This document shows, in pieces, positions 1 through 7,989 of a stretch of 9,338 nucleotides of DNA (positions are counted from its first letter, which is position 1; every line of letters starts with the position of its first letter). This DNA is from an uncultured Ruminococcus sp. (GTDB lineage Bacteria; Bacillota; Clostridia; Oscillospirales; Ruminococcaceae), in assembly GCA_947177345.1 (NCBI GenBank), contig CAMWUB010000040.1:1-9338 (forward strand). The letters are read 5' to 3'. Both the position numbers and the translations under genes were made by a program. Below the pieces are notes generated by a model, which was not told the origin of the DNA, ran no database searches, and saw only the letters and a program-made list of their open reading frames with translations.

Positions 1-671
1 ATGGTACGGAAGCCGGATTGTCTTTCCTCGGCGGTAGTGGAAAGATTCTTTAAAGGGCAGTCCGATACCGTAAGTATACTGAGTGCATTTTTTCCGGAAC
101 GTGATGCGTTCATGTAAAGTGATGCTGTTTCCATTTCTATACCCAGTACGTTCATTTTCTGCCAGCCGGAAAGATTATCGGTATCATTATAGAATGTATC
201 GCTTGAAAATACGTTCCCTGCATGATATGGTATATTTTTACTTTCCGTAATCCTGACCGCTTCAGAAAGAGCTTTCCATGAAGCAGTCGGGGCATACGTC
301 CCAGGGAGATTGTACTGTGTAGCATATGCGGAATTTGTACTGGCACTCATGGCAATAATAATATCCCTTAAACTGACGTTATCGGCGATTGCTCCGGCTG
401 TACCGGTTCTTATGATAGTATCTACATTATATTCATTGAAGAGTTCCCACGAATATATACCCATTGAGGGCATACCCATACCGCTACCCTGTACGGATAT
501 TCTTTTACCTTTATAAGTTCCGGTATAACCGTACATACAACGGATTTCATTATAGCAGACGGGGTTTTCAAGATAGTTTTCAGCTATGAACTTCGCTCTG
601 AGAGGGTCACCGGGCATTATTACTACTGGTGCTATATCTCCGATTTCTGCATTATTATGCGGTGTCGACAT
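1..671 (-). CDS. deoD: Purine nucleoside phosphorylase DeoD-type, 3' end cut by window edge
   Basis: Cytoplasmic enzyme of purine salvage: phosphorolysis of (deoxy)ribonucleosides to the base and (deoxy)ribose 1-phosphate. I translated 223 residues, open with no stop to the window edge. The start MSTPHNNAEIGD matches the family N-terminus, with His5 as the residue lent to the neighbouring subunit. PGDPLRAK at residues 20-27 is the phosphate-binding loop. A GMGMPS segment, RTGTAGA (the RVGSCGA/RVGTCGA position) and GIEMETASLY (the ribose-binding EMEAA position) follow. TVSD ends at Asp204, the catalytic aspartate position of the E. coli enzyme. Family members are about 235 residues, so only roughly 12 C-terminal residues are missing. 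ATG at 671 was chosen over the out-of-frame ATG at 675; an AAGGAG at 686-681 lies 9 bases upstream. The gene starts 22 bases after the flippase stop, so the two are probably co-transcribed. The family call is firm. Confidence 0.95.
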   Translation of the reverse strand, partial: MSTPHNNAEIGDIAPVVIMPGDPLRAKFIAENYLENPVCYNEIRCMYGYTGTYKGKRISVQGSGMGMPSMGIYSWELFNEYNVDTIIRTGTAGAIADNVSLRDIIIAMSASTNSAYATQYNLPGTYAPTASWKALSEAVRITESKNIPYHAGNVFSSDTFYNDTDNLSGWQKMNVLGIEMETASLYMNASRSGKNALSILTVSDCPLKNLSTTAEERQSGFRT

Positions 672-693
672 ACATAATCACTCCTTATTAATA

Positions 694-2160
694 TCAGTTT
701 TGTTTTCTTAACCTGCTCCGGAACATTCTTCCGAATTTGTCAGTAAATTTGCTTATAGTGAGAAGTAACGCCTTATAGTTTATCAGCAGTATCAGGAATA
801 ATAATCCTGTTATCCATATACCGTATAATTTAGGTGTCATTGCCATGAATACACACATAAGAATTATAAGTATCGTATTTACTACAGACCTGAATCCGTT
901 GAATCTGAATTTTATATAGTATCTTGCATCTATAATCCTTACCCAGAAACAAAGGTAATAACTGATAAATGTCGCTATAGATGCACCTTGTATACCCCAT
1001 AACGGTATAAGGAAATAATTAAGTACTATATTTGCGAAACTTGCTACAAAACTCGTCCAGAATGAGTTTGTAGTATGTTTCGTAGCGGTATATATACTAC
1101 TTAAGAACTGGTCAAGGCACATGAAAAGTACTGCTACTACAAGTACCGGTGTATAGACGTATACATCACCATATTCACTGAAATTCTTGTCACTTACAAG
1201 AAGTGGTGTTATTATTTTCGTACCGGCAATGAGTATCGCCGAGGCAATAAACAATATAGCCTCGTATGCGGTATAGACCTTTTCATAGAACCTGCTCCGG
1301 TCTTTTGAACGGTTCTCCTGTATGGCGGACATATTCCATGCCTGAAAGAATATAGTTGAAATCATTGATATAAGATTAGGTATCTTTGAGGCATAGCCGT
1401 ATATTCCGGCGGCATCTTCACCAAGCTGTACTATATCGCTTTTCATGTATCTTATGAAAAGCCTGTCAGAAAATCCGGTTATTACCCACATTATTACGGT
1501 AGGTATCAACGGTACTGAAAACTTCAGCATACTTTTTGCGAGTTTCTTATTGAAGTACTTTATACCTGAATATTTTTTCAAATCTGATACTATGAATATA
1601 AATATCGCTGAGCAGGCATCTGAAAGTATTACAGAAAGCATAAAACCTTTTACGCCCATTTTCATATTGGATATGAAAAGCACATTGAACACAAAAAGGG
1701 TCAGAGTGGCAAGAACTCCGTCAAGGGCATATAATTTAACACGTCCCCTTGCTCTCAGAAACTGCGAACACAATGAACGTATAGAAGAAGTACATACATA
1801 TACCAGCAACAACATTGAATAGCCGTCTATGAAATTCAAAAACGGTATTCGTCGTATCGCCGGAAACAACAGGAACATCAATACAAGTCCTATGAAGTTG
1901 AGAATCATGGATGTTGTAAAAACTTCACGTTTTCTGTACTTGTTGTCAAGTCCGTAACGTATAATAGCTTCAGACATTGAAAAGGTAAATATGGGCAGAA
2001 GAAAGTTAGCAGTTATTTCAAGGAGTTCCTTTGTACTGCTGTCAGCAGGACTGATATTGTTTGAATACAGCCTCGTAAGAAGAATTACAAGTATCTTAGA
2101 CCCGAAATTTCCTATAGCAAATACAAGGGTATTCTTTGCAAGGTTTGTATATTTGTTCAT
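694..2160 (-). CDS. Polysaccharide flippase (PST / Wzx-like, MOP superfamily)
   Basis: Integral membrane protein of the oligosaccharide flippase family (COG2244-like), which moves lipid-linked glycan units across the membrane for surface polysaccharide assembly. The N-terminus MNKYTNLAKNTLVFAIGNFGSK is the typical opening of clostridial members, and the protein has roughly 12-14 hydrophobic segments, with a basic C-terminal end (SRLRKQN). It is 488 residues from ATG at 2160. A GTG at 2172 extends the frame by four codons, but the GGAG at 2177-2174 is only one base from that GTG and 13 from the ATG, so ATG is preferred. The gene sits first in a unit with deoD, behind a consensus promoter. No glycosyltransferases flank it in the window, so the glycan it moves cannot be named. 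Related MOP proteins such as MurJ-like or SpoVB-like exporters are an alternative role. Confidence 0.88.
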   Translation of the reverse strand: MNKYTNLAKNTLVFAIGNFGSKILVILLTRLYSNNISPADSSTKELLEITANFLLPIFTFSMSEAIIRYGLDNKYRKREVFTTSMILNFIGLVLMFLLFPAIRRIPFLNFIDGYSMLLLVYVCTSSIRSLCSQFLRARGRVKLYALDGVLATLTLFVFNVLFISNMKMGVKGFMLSVILSDACSAIFIFIVSDLKKYSGIKYFNKKLAKSMLKFSVPLIPTVIMWVITGFSDRLFIRYMKSDIVQLGEDAAGIYGYASKIPNLISMISTIFFQAWNMSAIQENRSKDRSRFYEKVYTAYEAILFIASAILIAGTKIITPLLVSDKNFSEYGDVYVYTPVLVVAVLFMCLDQFLSSIYTATKHTTNSFWTSFVASFANIVLNYFLIPLWGIQGASIATFISYYLCFWVRIIDARYYIKFRFNGFRSVVNTILIILMCVFMAMTPKLYGIWITGLLFLILLINYKALLLTISKFTDKFGRMFRSRLRKQN

Positions 2161-2201
2161 AAATTTTTTCACACTCCGGAAAATTTTGTTACATCTAACT
2201 T

Positions 2202-2230
2202 ATTATAACATATTTTTTCCGGATTGTCAA
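2202..2230 (-). promoter_or_regulatory. Consensus sigma-A promoter for the flippase-deoD unit
   Basis: On the minus strand, TTGACA (2230-2225) and TATAAT (2207-2202) are separated by exactly 17 bases; both boxes match consensus at all six positions. Transcription would start near 2195, giving a leader of about 35 bases before the ATG at 2160. It implies strong, housekeeping-type expression unless a repressor acts. Confidence 0.85.
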
Positions 2231-2330
2231 TAGTTTTACGATTTTTTTAAATAAAACAATAATTTCCCCCTGACTTTATCTGACATTTTCCGCTTGTATG
2301 GCTTGTTTATGTTATATCTGCATAAATAGC

Positions 2331-2351
2331 ATATCTCAAAAGCTGTGATAT
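2331..2351. repeat. Imperfect inverted repeat in the divergent intergenic region
   Basis: ATATCTCA (2331-2338) and TGTGATAT (2344-2351) are inverted copies with one mismatch and a 5-base spacer. It lies about 30 bases upstream of the -35 box of the GH95 promoter and more than 100 bases from the flippase promoter, a position suited to an activator. No run of T follows, so it is not a terminator. The rest of the 2231-2382 stretch shows nothing I can support. Chance occurrence in AT-rich DNA is possible. Confidence 0.3.
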
Positions 2352-2382
2352 TTATGAAATTTTTCAGAATTACGCCGGAAGT

Positions 2383-2411
2383 TTGCAAAACTGTCTGAAG
2401 TGTGGTATAAT
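2383..2411 (+). promoter_or_regulatory. Sigma-A promoter of the GH95-GH26-HAD operon
   Basis: A perfect TATAAT at 2406-2411 is preceded by TG at 2403-2404, giving an extended -10. TTGCAA at 2383-2388 (four of six consensus bases) lies 17 bases upstream. Start would fall near 2418, leaving a leader of about 39 bases with AAGGAG at 2443-2448, eight bases before the ATG at 2457. No cre-like operator was seen. Confidence 0.75.
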
Positions 2412-2456
2412 AGATTGATAACAGAAAATCTCTAAAACCTTTAAGGAGTATTTTAC

Positions 2457-4766
2457 ATGAACAATGAAACTTTACTGAAGTATGACAGTCCGGCAGAAGA
2501 TTCCGGCTGGGCTTGTCCGATAGGTAACGGCAGATTAGGCGGTATGATTTACGGCAGACCGAAAAATGAAATCATTACCCTGAATGAAGATTCCGTCTGG
2601 TCAGGAAATCTCCGTCATAGAATCAACCCAGATTCACAGGAGGGATTTAAAGAAGTCCGTGAACTTATAAAAGCCGGAAACATTCCTGAAGCTGAAAAAA
2701 CTGCATTCCAGAAAATGCAGGGCGTTACACCTGATATGCGTAGGTATATGCCGTTAGGTAACTTATACATAGATATGGAAATCAACGGCAAAGTACGTGA
2801 ATATACACGAAGTCTTGATATAACCGATGCAGTAGCGGAAACTTCTTTCAGTGTGAACGGTGTTGTATATACAAGAAAAGTATTCGCCTCCGCACCTGAT
2901 GACGTTATTGTAATAAATATAACGTCGTCTGAATCCGCTATGATTACATTATCATGCTATATCGACGGCAGAGAAGACTATTATGACGATAACAGACCCT
3001 ATGCAGAAAACATGATATTATATACCGGTGGTATGGGTATAATGTTCGCAGGAGTTCTCGGAGCTAAGGCAAATGGTGGTACTATCCGCACACTCGGAAA
3101 TAAAATATCTGTCCGGAATGCAGACGAAGTTACAATAATATTTTCCGTAAAGACAAGTTTCTACAGCAAAAACTATATTGAATCCGCTGAAATAGATGCG
3201 GAAATGGCTTTACAGTGCGAATATGACGAACTTTTCTACAGGCACGTCAGCGACTACAGGGAATTATTTCAACGTATTGAATTATCACTAGATAACAATT
3301 CCGGAGATGAAAATATTTCCGCACTCACTACTGACAGGAGAATTGCCCGTCTGCGTGGTAACGAACTCGATAACAAGGAATGTCAGAGACTTATCCATGA
3401 TAACAAGCTTATTGAATTATATTTCAATTACAGCCGTTATCTCATGATTGCCGGTAGCCGTTCAGGAAGTCAGCCCATGACGATTCAGGGCATATGGAAC
3501 GACAGTATGAACGCACCTCTCGGAAGCCGTTACAGTGTCAATTTCAGTACGCAAATGAATTACTGGATTGCTGAATGTTGTAATCTTTCGGAATGTCATA
3601 TTCCGCTTTTCGACTTGCTGGAGCGTATCTGTAAAAACGGTCGTATAACCGCTAAGGAAATGTATGGTATTGAAAAGGGTTTTGTATGTCATCATAATAC
3701 GGATATATGGGGCGATACCGCACCGCAGGATATGTTTTTACCGTCGACTATATGGGTCACCGGCGGTGCATGGCTCGCATTGCATATATTCGAACATTAC
3801 GAGTATACTCTTGACAGGGATTTTCTTGCCGAAAAGTATCATATTATGAAAGAATCCGCTGAATTTTTCGTGAACTATCTCACCGAAAACGAAGACGGTA
3901 AACTTGTAACCTGTCCTTCCGTATCGCCTGAAAATACCTATCTTACCGCCGATGGTATAAAAGGTTGTCTGTGTATGGGTGCATCTATGGACACACAGAT
4001 AATAACCGTACTTTTCCGGAATGTCATAAAATCCGCTGAGATTCTCGGCAAAGACAAGACTTTTGCAAAAAAATTAACCGGACTTCTTAAAAAATTACCG
4101 CCTATTGAAATCGGTAAATATGGTCAGATAAAGGAATGGGCTGTCGATTACGACGAAGTGGAAGTAGGTCACAGACACATATCGCAACTTTTCGCACTCT
4201 TTCCGGCTGATTTGATTTCACCGCATAAAACTCCGAAACTTGCCGATGCCGGAAGAGCTACATTAATACGCCGTCTGATACATGGCGGAGGTCATACCGG
4301 CTGGAGTTGTGCATGGATTGCTAATATGTGGGCGAGACTTCATGATAGTCGCATGGTTTACGAAAATATCAAGAATCTTCTTGCATACTCGACAAGTCCT
4401 AATATGCTGAATAAAAGTCCGGATTTCCGTATTGACGGCAATTTCGGCGGAGCATCTGCAATAATACAGGCAATTATGCAGAGTGTCGACGGTGAAATAA
4501 TTCTCCTGCCTGCTCTCCCTGACGAATGGGCGGACGGTCATGTATATGGTCTCCGTGCAAAAGGCGGATTTACTGTCGATATTGAATGGGAAAACTGCAA
4601 ACTCAAATCAGCACGGATAACATCTGATTATGGCGGTATATGTCGTCTCCGTACCGGTTGTGTCGTGAGTATAGTACGTGACGGCGAAACAGTCGGCTCA
4701 CGTATCGAGAACGGCGTTATAATATTCGATACCATGAAAGACTATACTTATACAGTCCGGACCTGA
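2457..4766 (+). CDS. GH95 family glycoside hydrolase (alpha-L-fucosidase / alpha-L-galactosidase type)
   Basis: Inverting exo-enzyme that removes terminal L-fucose or, in some members, L-galactose from plant or host glycans. At 769 residues it has normal family length. The N-terminal beta domain opens with PAEDSGWACPIGNGRLGGM and continues NEDSVWSGN, both family hallmarks. The catalytic (alpha/alpha)6 region contains GIWNDS, the QMNYW segment (366-370) and NLSECH. In PSVSPEN, Glu492 fits the general acid (Glu566 of Bifidobacterium AfcA); in DGNFGGAS, Asp660 fits AfcA Asp766. The AfcA Asn421/Asn423 pair aligns to Asn362 and Ser364, so the second Asn is replaced. There is no signal peptide, so it should act in the cytoplasm on imported oligosaccharides. 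It is first in the operon, 31 bases ahead of the GH26 gene. The family is certain; the exact sugar is not. Confidence 0.93.
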   Translation: MNNETLLKYDSPAEDSGWACPIGNGRLGGMIYGRPKNEIITLNEDSVWSGNLRHRINPDSQEGFKEVRELIKAGNIPEAEKTAFQKMQGVTPDMRRYMPLGNLYIDMEINGKVREYTRSLDITDAVAETSFSVNGVVYTRKVFASAPDDVIVINITSSESAMITLSCYIDGREDYYDDNRPYAENMILYTGGMGIMFAGVLGAKANGGTIRTLGNKISVRNADEVTIIFSVKTSFYSKNYIESAEIDAEMALQCEYDELFYRHVSDYRELFQRIELSLDNNSGDENISALTTDRRIARLRGNELDNKECQRLIHDNKLIELYFNYSRYLMIAGSRSGSQPMTIQGIWNDSMNAPLGSRYSVNFSTQMNYWIAECCNLSECHIPLFDLLERICKNGRITAKEMYGIEKGFVCHHNTDIWGDTAPQDMFLPSTIWVTGGAWLALHIFEHYEYTLDRDFLAEKYHIMKESAEFFVNYLTENEDGKLVTCPSVSPENTYLTADGIKGCLCMGASMDTQIITVLFRNVIKSAEILGKDKTFAKKLTGLLKKLPPIEIGKYGQIKEWAVDYDEVEVGHRHISQLFALFPADLISPHKTPKLADAGRATLIRRLIHGGGHTGWSCAWIANMWARLHDSRMVYENIKNLLAYSTSPNMLNKSPDFRIDGNFGGASAIIQAIMQSVDGEIILLPALPDEWADGHVYGLRAKGGFTVDIEWENCKLKSARITSDYGGICRLRTGCVVSIVRDGETVGSRIENGVIIFDTMKDYTYTVRT

Positions 4767-4797
4767 AAAAATCCATTAAATTACTGGAGGAAATAAA

Positions 4798-6660
4798 ATG
4801 AAAATCCTGAAATATATATCTGCAACTGTTGCAGTTGCCATGTCGATACTGACTGTGACTTCATGTAATGCGGATAAAAAAGAAGAAGATTCCAACTCAG
4901 GTGTTGTACCACCTTTACCGGAAGAAACTGTCACGGAAACTATAACAGAATCTGTCACGGAAGAAGTAACTGAACCGCCGGTAGTTACTTCTGAAGAATA
5001 TCCTATATCATATCCGGAAATTGAACACTCATACGCCGGTGATATATATGAGGCGGAACGTGAACGCCTTTCCGGAAACTTAAGACCCACTAATGAACAT
5101 GAGGGATTCAGCGGTGGCGGATATGTCACCGGATTCGGCACGGACGGAAAAACTTCCCTTAAATTCCGCCTTGACGCTCCTGCCACACAACATTATGATA
5201 TTTCAGTAGGTATCGCCTCAGAAAGCAATGTAAACTGTCGTGTACTCCTTGATGGTCAGGAATTATATAATTTCACGACAAGTTCAGACGGAATTTTTCA
5301 GAAAATAACCTGTCACGGAGTATTTCTTGAAAAAGGTTCGGTATTTATCGAAGTAATTCCGGAAGGCGAAGTAATGCTTGACTATCTCAATGTGACAAAC
5401 AGTACCGCTATAAACAATATAAGCTATCAGACAGATGATTTTTCAGTAAATCAGAGAATTTCAATAGAAGCAAATAATCTGATAAAATTTCTTTCGGATA
5501 ATTACGGAAAATACACCCTCACCGGACAATATGTTTCCGGTGCGGATAACTCAGAAATTGAACTTATCCACGATATAACCGGACAATATCCGGCTATAAG
5601 GTTTTCGACGGTAAGCAATACGGAAGACACTTCAAACGTAAACGCCTGTATACAATGGCATCAGAACGGCGGTATAAATGGTATAACATGGGAATGGAAC
5701 TCACCGTCAACAGTATCATCATTATATACTTCGGAAAGTAACTTTTCAATATGGAACGCAATGACAGATTATGATATTTCAATGTCTACAAAACAGGAGC
5801 TTTCCGACTTGCATCTTAACGGTGTTATTTCCGACGACTGCTATAATATGGTACTTGCTATGGACGATTTCGCCGAAAAACAGCTTATACCTCTTAAAGA
5901 AAGTGGTGTACCTGTTTTATGGAGACCTCTTTATGAAGCCTCACTGGGTTATGACGCTCCGGAAGGTGCTGTCTACTGGTGGGGAGCTGGTGGTGCTGTA
6001 CCGTATCAATGGTTATGGAATCTTATGTATAATCGTTATATGAATTACTTTGAACTTGATAATCTTATATGGGTATGGAACGGTATGAGCGATGTTTATT
6101 CCGTTGACCCGTCCACATATGATATAGCTTCATATGACTTATACACCGATACCGATAACTTCGGAAGCCGTTCAGAACAGCTTATGGCAATACAGAAATA
6201 CATAAACAACAAGATTATAGCCGTCAGCGAATGTGATAATATCCCCGATATAGATGCTATGTTCCGTGATAATTCCGTATGGTCATTCTTCGGACTATGG
6301 AACGGTGAATATATTACCGATTCAACCGGTGCATTTTCTGAACAGTACAACACTAAGGACGAACTTACAAAGGCATATAATTCAGTAGGTTCGCTTACAC
6401 TCGACGAGTATAAAATTATCGCCGGTGGTGGTGAACTTCCGACAGGTACAAGAAACTTTTCCGAAGAACTCGTACAGGAAGAACCTACTACAGAACCAAT
6501 TCAGGAATATGGCTATATCGAGGACGAGGAAACTACTACTACAGAATATACAGAAGATTATAATTACGATTATAACTATGATGATTACAATTACGATTAT
6601 GGCTATGATTATGATTATAATTACGATTATGATTACGATTACGGGTACAGTGAATGGTAA
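4798..6660 (+). CDS. GH26 lipoprotein with CBM35-like module and Tyr/Asp-rich tail
   Basis: Secreted, membrane-anchored glycoside hydrolase of the beta-mannanase family, 620 residues. Residues 1-22 are a signal peptide ending in lipobox VTSC with Cys23 as lipidation site. A Thr/Glu/Pro-rich linker (about 35-65) leads to a CBM35-like module (about 75-205; IYEAERERLSG and SGGGYV are typical). The GH26 domain spans about 225-550 (LTGQY, TGQYPAI, RPLYEA, YWWGAGG). Glu380 fits the acid/base and Glu478 in VSECD the nucleophile. Two conserved histidines are changed: WHW is WEW (Glu299) and RPxHE is RPLYE (Tyr379); the GFD motif after PAI is also absent. So mannan cleavage is not assured; altered specificity or a binding role is possible. 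GGAGG at 4786-4790 lies 7 bases before ATG. The tail is listed separately. Confidence 0.88.
   Translation: MKILKYISATVAVAMSILTVTSCNADKKEEDSNSGVVPPLPEETVTETITESVTEEVTEPPVVTSEEYPISYPEIEHSYAGDIYEAERERLSGNLRPTNEHEGFSGGGYVTGFGTDGKTSLKFRLDAPATQHYDISVGIASESNVNCRVLLDGQELYNFTTSSDGIFQKITCHGVFLEKGSVFIEVIPEGEVMLDYLNVTNSTAINNISYQTDDFSVNQRISIEANNLIKFLSDNYGKYTLTGQYVSGADNSEIELIHDITGQYPAIRFSTVSNTEDTSNVNACIQWHQNGGINGITWEWNSPSTVSSLYTSESNFSIWNAMTDYDISMSTKQELSDLHLNGVISDDCYNMVLAMDDFAEKQLIPLKESGVPVLWRPLYEASLGYDAPEGAVYWWGAGGAVPYQWLWNLMYNRYMNYFELDNLIWVWNGMSDVYSVDPSTYDIASYDLYTDTDNFGSRSEQLMAIQKYINNKIIAVSECDNIPDIDAMFRDNSVWSFFGLWNGEYITDSTGAFSEQYNTKDELTKAYNSVGSLTLDEYKIIAGGGELPTGTRNFSEELVQEEPTTEPIQEYGYIEDEETTTTEYTEDYNYDYNYDDYNYDYGYDYDYNYDYDYDYGYSEW
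6544..6657 (+). repeat. Tyr/Asp-rich low-complexity tail of the GH26 protein
   Basis: Residues 583-620 alternate Tyr with Asp, Asn or Gly: 16 Tyr, 10 Asp and 4 Asn in 38 residues, closing with GYSEW. The DNA is a run of TAY-RAY codon pairs (mostly 6-base periodicity). One 18-base segment occurs identically at 6556-6573 and 6613-6630, in frame and 57 bases apart, so expansion by slippage or recombination is likely. Mixed use of TAT and TAC shows it has been maintained as protein rather than arising from very recent simple slippage. Function is unknown; it is not a dockerin, sortase signal or known cell-wall module. Confidence 0.85.
6654..6660 (+). promoter_or_regulatory. Seven-base stop/start overlap coupling GH26 and HAD-like genes
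   Basis: The ATG of the HAD-like gene lies within the last codons of the GH26 gene (ATGGTAA, where TAA ends GH26 in another frame). No good AAGGAG precedes it within the tail-coding DNA, so re-initiation by ribosomes finishing GH26 is the likely way this gene is translated. Confidence 0.7.
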
Positions 6661-7913
6661 GAAAAATTACAGAAAATCCTGAAATGCTGACCACTCCGGA
6701 GCAGGATAAACTTTTAAATAAAATGCTGAATGAAATTTCCAGACCGGAAATAAAAACTGTAAGCTTCCGTATGAAAGATGTTCTGGCGGTTACACCGTTT
6801 TCTTCGGAACGTGATATGTTCATGCTTATGGAAGATGATTTCAGAAAATACGGTAAATCAGGGAAAAACTTCGCTGAACTGCGTACTGATGTTTATGATA
6901 AGATTGTTAAGAAATCTGGTAATATAAGTATAGAAAATATATATAAAATCATCTCAAAAAATGCAAAAATAAAAGATACTTCCGGACTTATACGCCTTGA
7001 ATGTGATTTACTGGAAAAATTCACAGTACCTCGCAAATGTGGTAAAATGCTGTATAAACAGGCAATATCCGATAAAAAGAAAGTAATCATATTATGTGAC
7101 GGTGTATATCCGGAAGAACTCATAAAAAAAATACTTTCGGGTTGCGGATATGATAACTATGATGATATTGTTTTTTCCGATAATTTCGGAGATGTTCTCG
7201 AAAAATCCGGCGTTGCACCGTCTGAACTGATACATATAGGCGGAAACGTAGAAAAAGATGTTGAAATACCTGTATTAAAGGGTACAAAGGCATTGTTACT
7301 GTCTCCGGAAGTGCCTTTAATGGTCAAATCCGGACGGTTAAGAGGCTTCATACAGGCGGAAAAACTTCTTGACATAGATAATCCGGATTATCTCGCTTTA
7401 AGGTGTGCATTCGGACTTTATGCAATGTATGCTTTTGACATACCACAGAATAAGGTCATAAAATCGGATTTCTGTAATAATCCGTATATGATTGGATTCA
7501 TTATTTTCGGTACTTTGAATCTTATTGAAAACTTCACACCTGAAACAGCTTTACAACGTGAAATTTTATCTAATTTTGAAAAAAATCCGAAAATAGTTCA
7601 GGGTATGAATGATTTCAGAATATTATTTGAAAAATATTTCAGCGATTATACAATAATCTGCTCCGGTTGTGAACTACCGTTTATTTTTCTTGAAAGACAT
7701 TCCGCACCGGCTGACAGAATATTTTTCCGTTCATGCATTTCTGACGGCATATACAAAAAATGGACAGAAAATATTACAGACCCTGAAATTCTGCCTGTGT
7801 ATTCAAGACCTGTCAGAAAAAACGCTCTTTCAAAGATTGCCGACAAACTCTTTCCGCCAGGTACTAAAGTAAGGACAATTGCGGACAGGATTCTTGCTAA
7901 ATCGCACCTATAA
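6654..7913 (+). CDS. HAD-superfamily protein, COG5610-like, probably catalytically dead
   Basis: A 419-residue protein with no signal peptide. Residues about 33-225 follow the layout of HAD-like proteins found in surface-polysaccharide loci: KTVSF strand and TPFSSERDMF (35-56), FAELR, a helical cap, KKVIILCDGVYPEELI (strand with motif II), CGYDNYDDIVFS and ELIHIGGNVEKDVE (motif IV). The key residues are lost: the nucleophile Asp expected in SFDxFDT is Arg39, the motif Thr is Val43, the motif II Ser/Thr is Cys148 (Asp149 kept), and the motif IV Asp in IGDN is Gly197 (Asp202 kept). Phosphatase activity is therefore unlikely. The second half, with NNPYMIGFIIFGTL, resembles the C-terminal region of the same family, whose function is unknown. 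It is last in the operon and translationally coupled to GH26. A binding or scaffold role is inference; the remote homology is from pattern, not search. Confidence 0.72.
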   Translation: MVRKITENPEMLTTPEQDKLLNKMLNEISRPEIKTVSFRMKDVLAVTPFSSERDMFMLMEDDFRKYGKSGKNFAELRTDVYDKIVKKSGNISIENIYKIISKNAKIKDTSGLIRLECDLLEKFTVPRKCGKMLYKQAISDKKKVIILCDGVYPEELIKKILSGCGYDNYDDIVFSDNFGDVLEKSGVAPSELIHIGGNVEKDVEIPVLKGTKALLLSPEVPLMVKSGRLRGFIQAEKLLDIDNPDYLALRCAFGLYAMYAFDIPQNKVIKSDFCNNPYMIGFIIFGTLNLIENFTPETALQREILSNFEKNPKIVQGMNDFRILFEKYFSDYTIICSGCELPFIFLERHSAPADRIFFRSCISDGIYKKWTENITDPEILPVYSRPVRKNALSKIADKLFPPGTKVRTIADRILAKSHL

Positions 7914-7989
7914 AACGACATTTATTTTTACCGTCTACATTTTTCATCATTTCCCGTGTTAAAAACATAAAAAGTCTGAAAATAATCTG

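Noticed and set aside
152..516. Short open frames on both strands near the window start
   Set aside because: Both overlap the deoD coding frame, which I translated continuously with all family motifs.
2160..2172. GTG start at 2172 for the flippase
   Set aside because: The GGAG would be one base from the GTG; ATG at 2160 gives the family-typical N-terminus.
4776..5186. Minus-strand 136-residue open frame opposite the GH26 signal and linker
   Set aside because: Its Ser/Val/Thr-rich composition is the complement of the Thr/Glu linker codons, and the plus-strand lipoprotein is clear.
6539..6823. Minus-strand open frame with His/Asn/Arg repeats opposite the Tyr-rich tail
   Set aside because: It is the antisense of the TAY-RAY codon run, has no ribosome binding site and overlaps two well-supported plus-strand genes.
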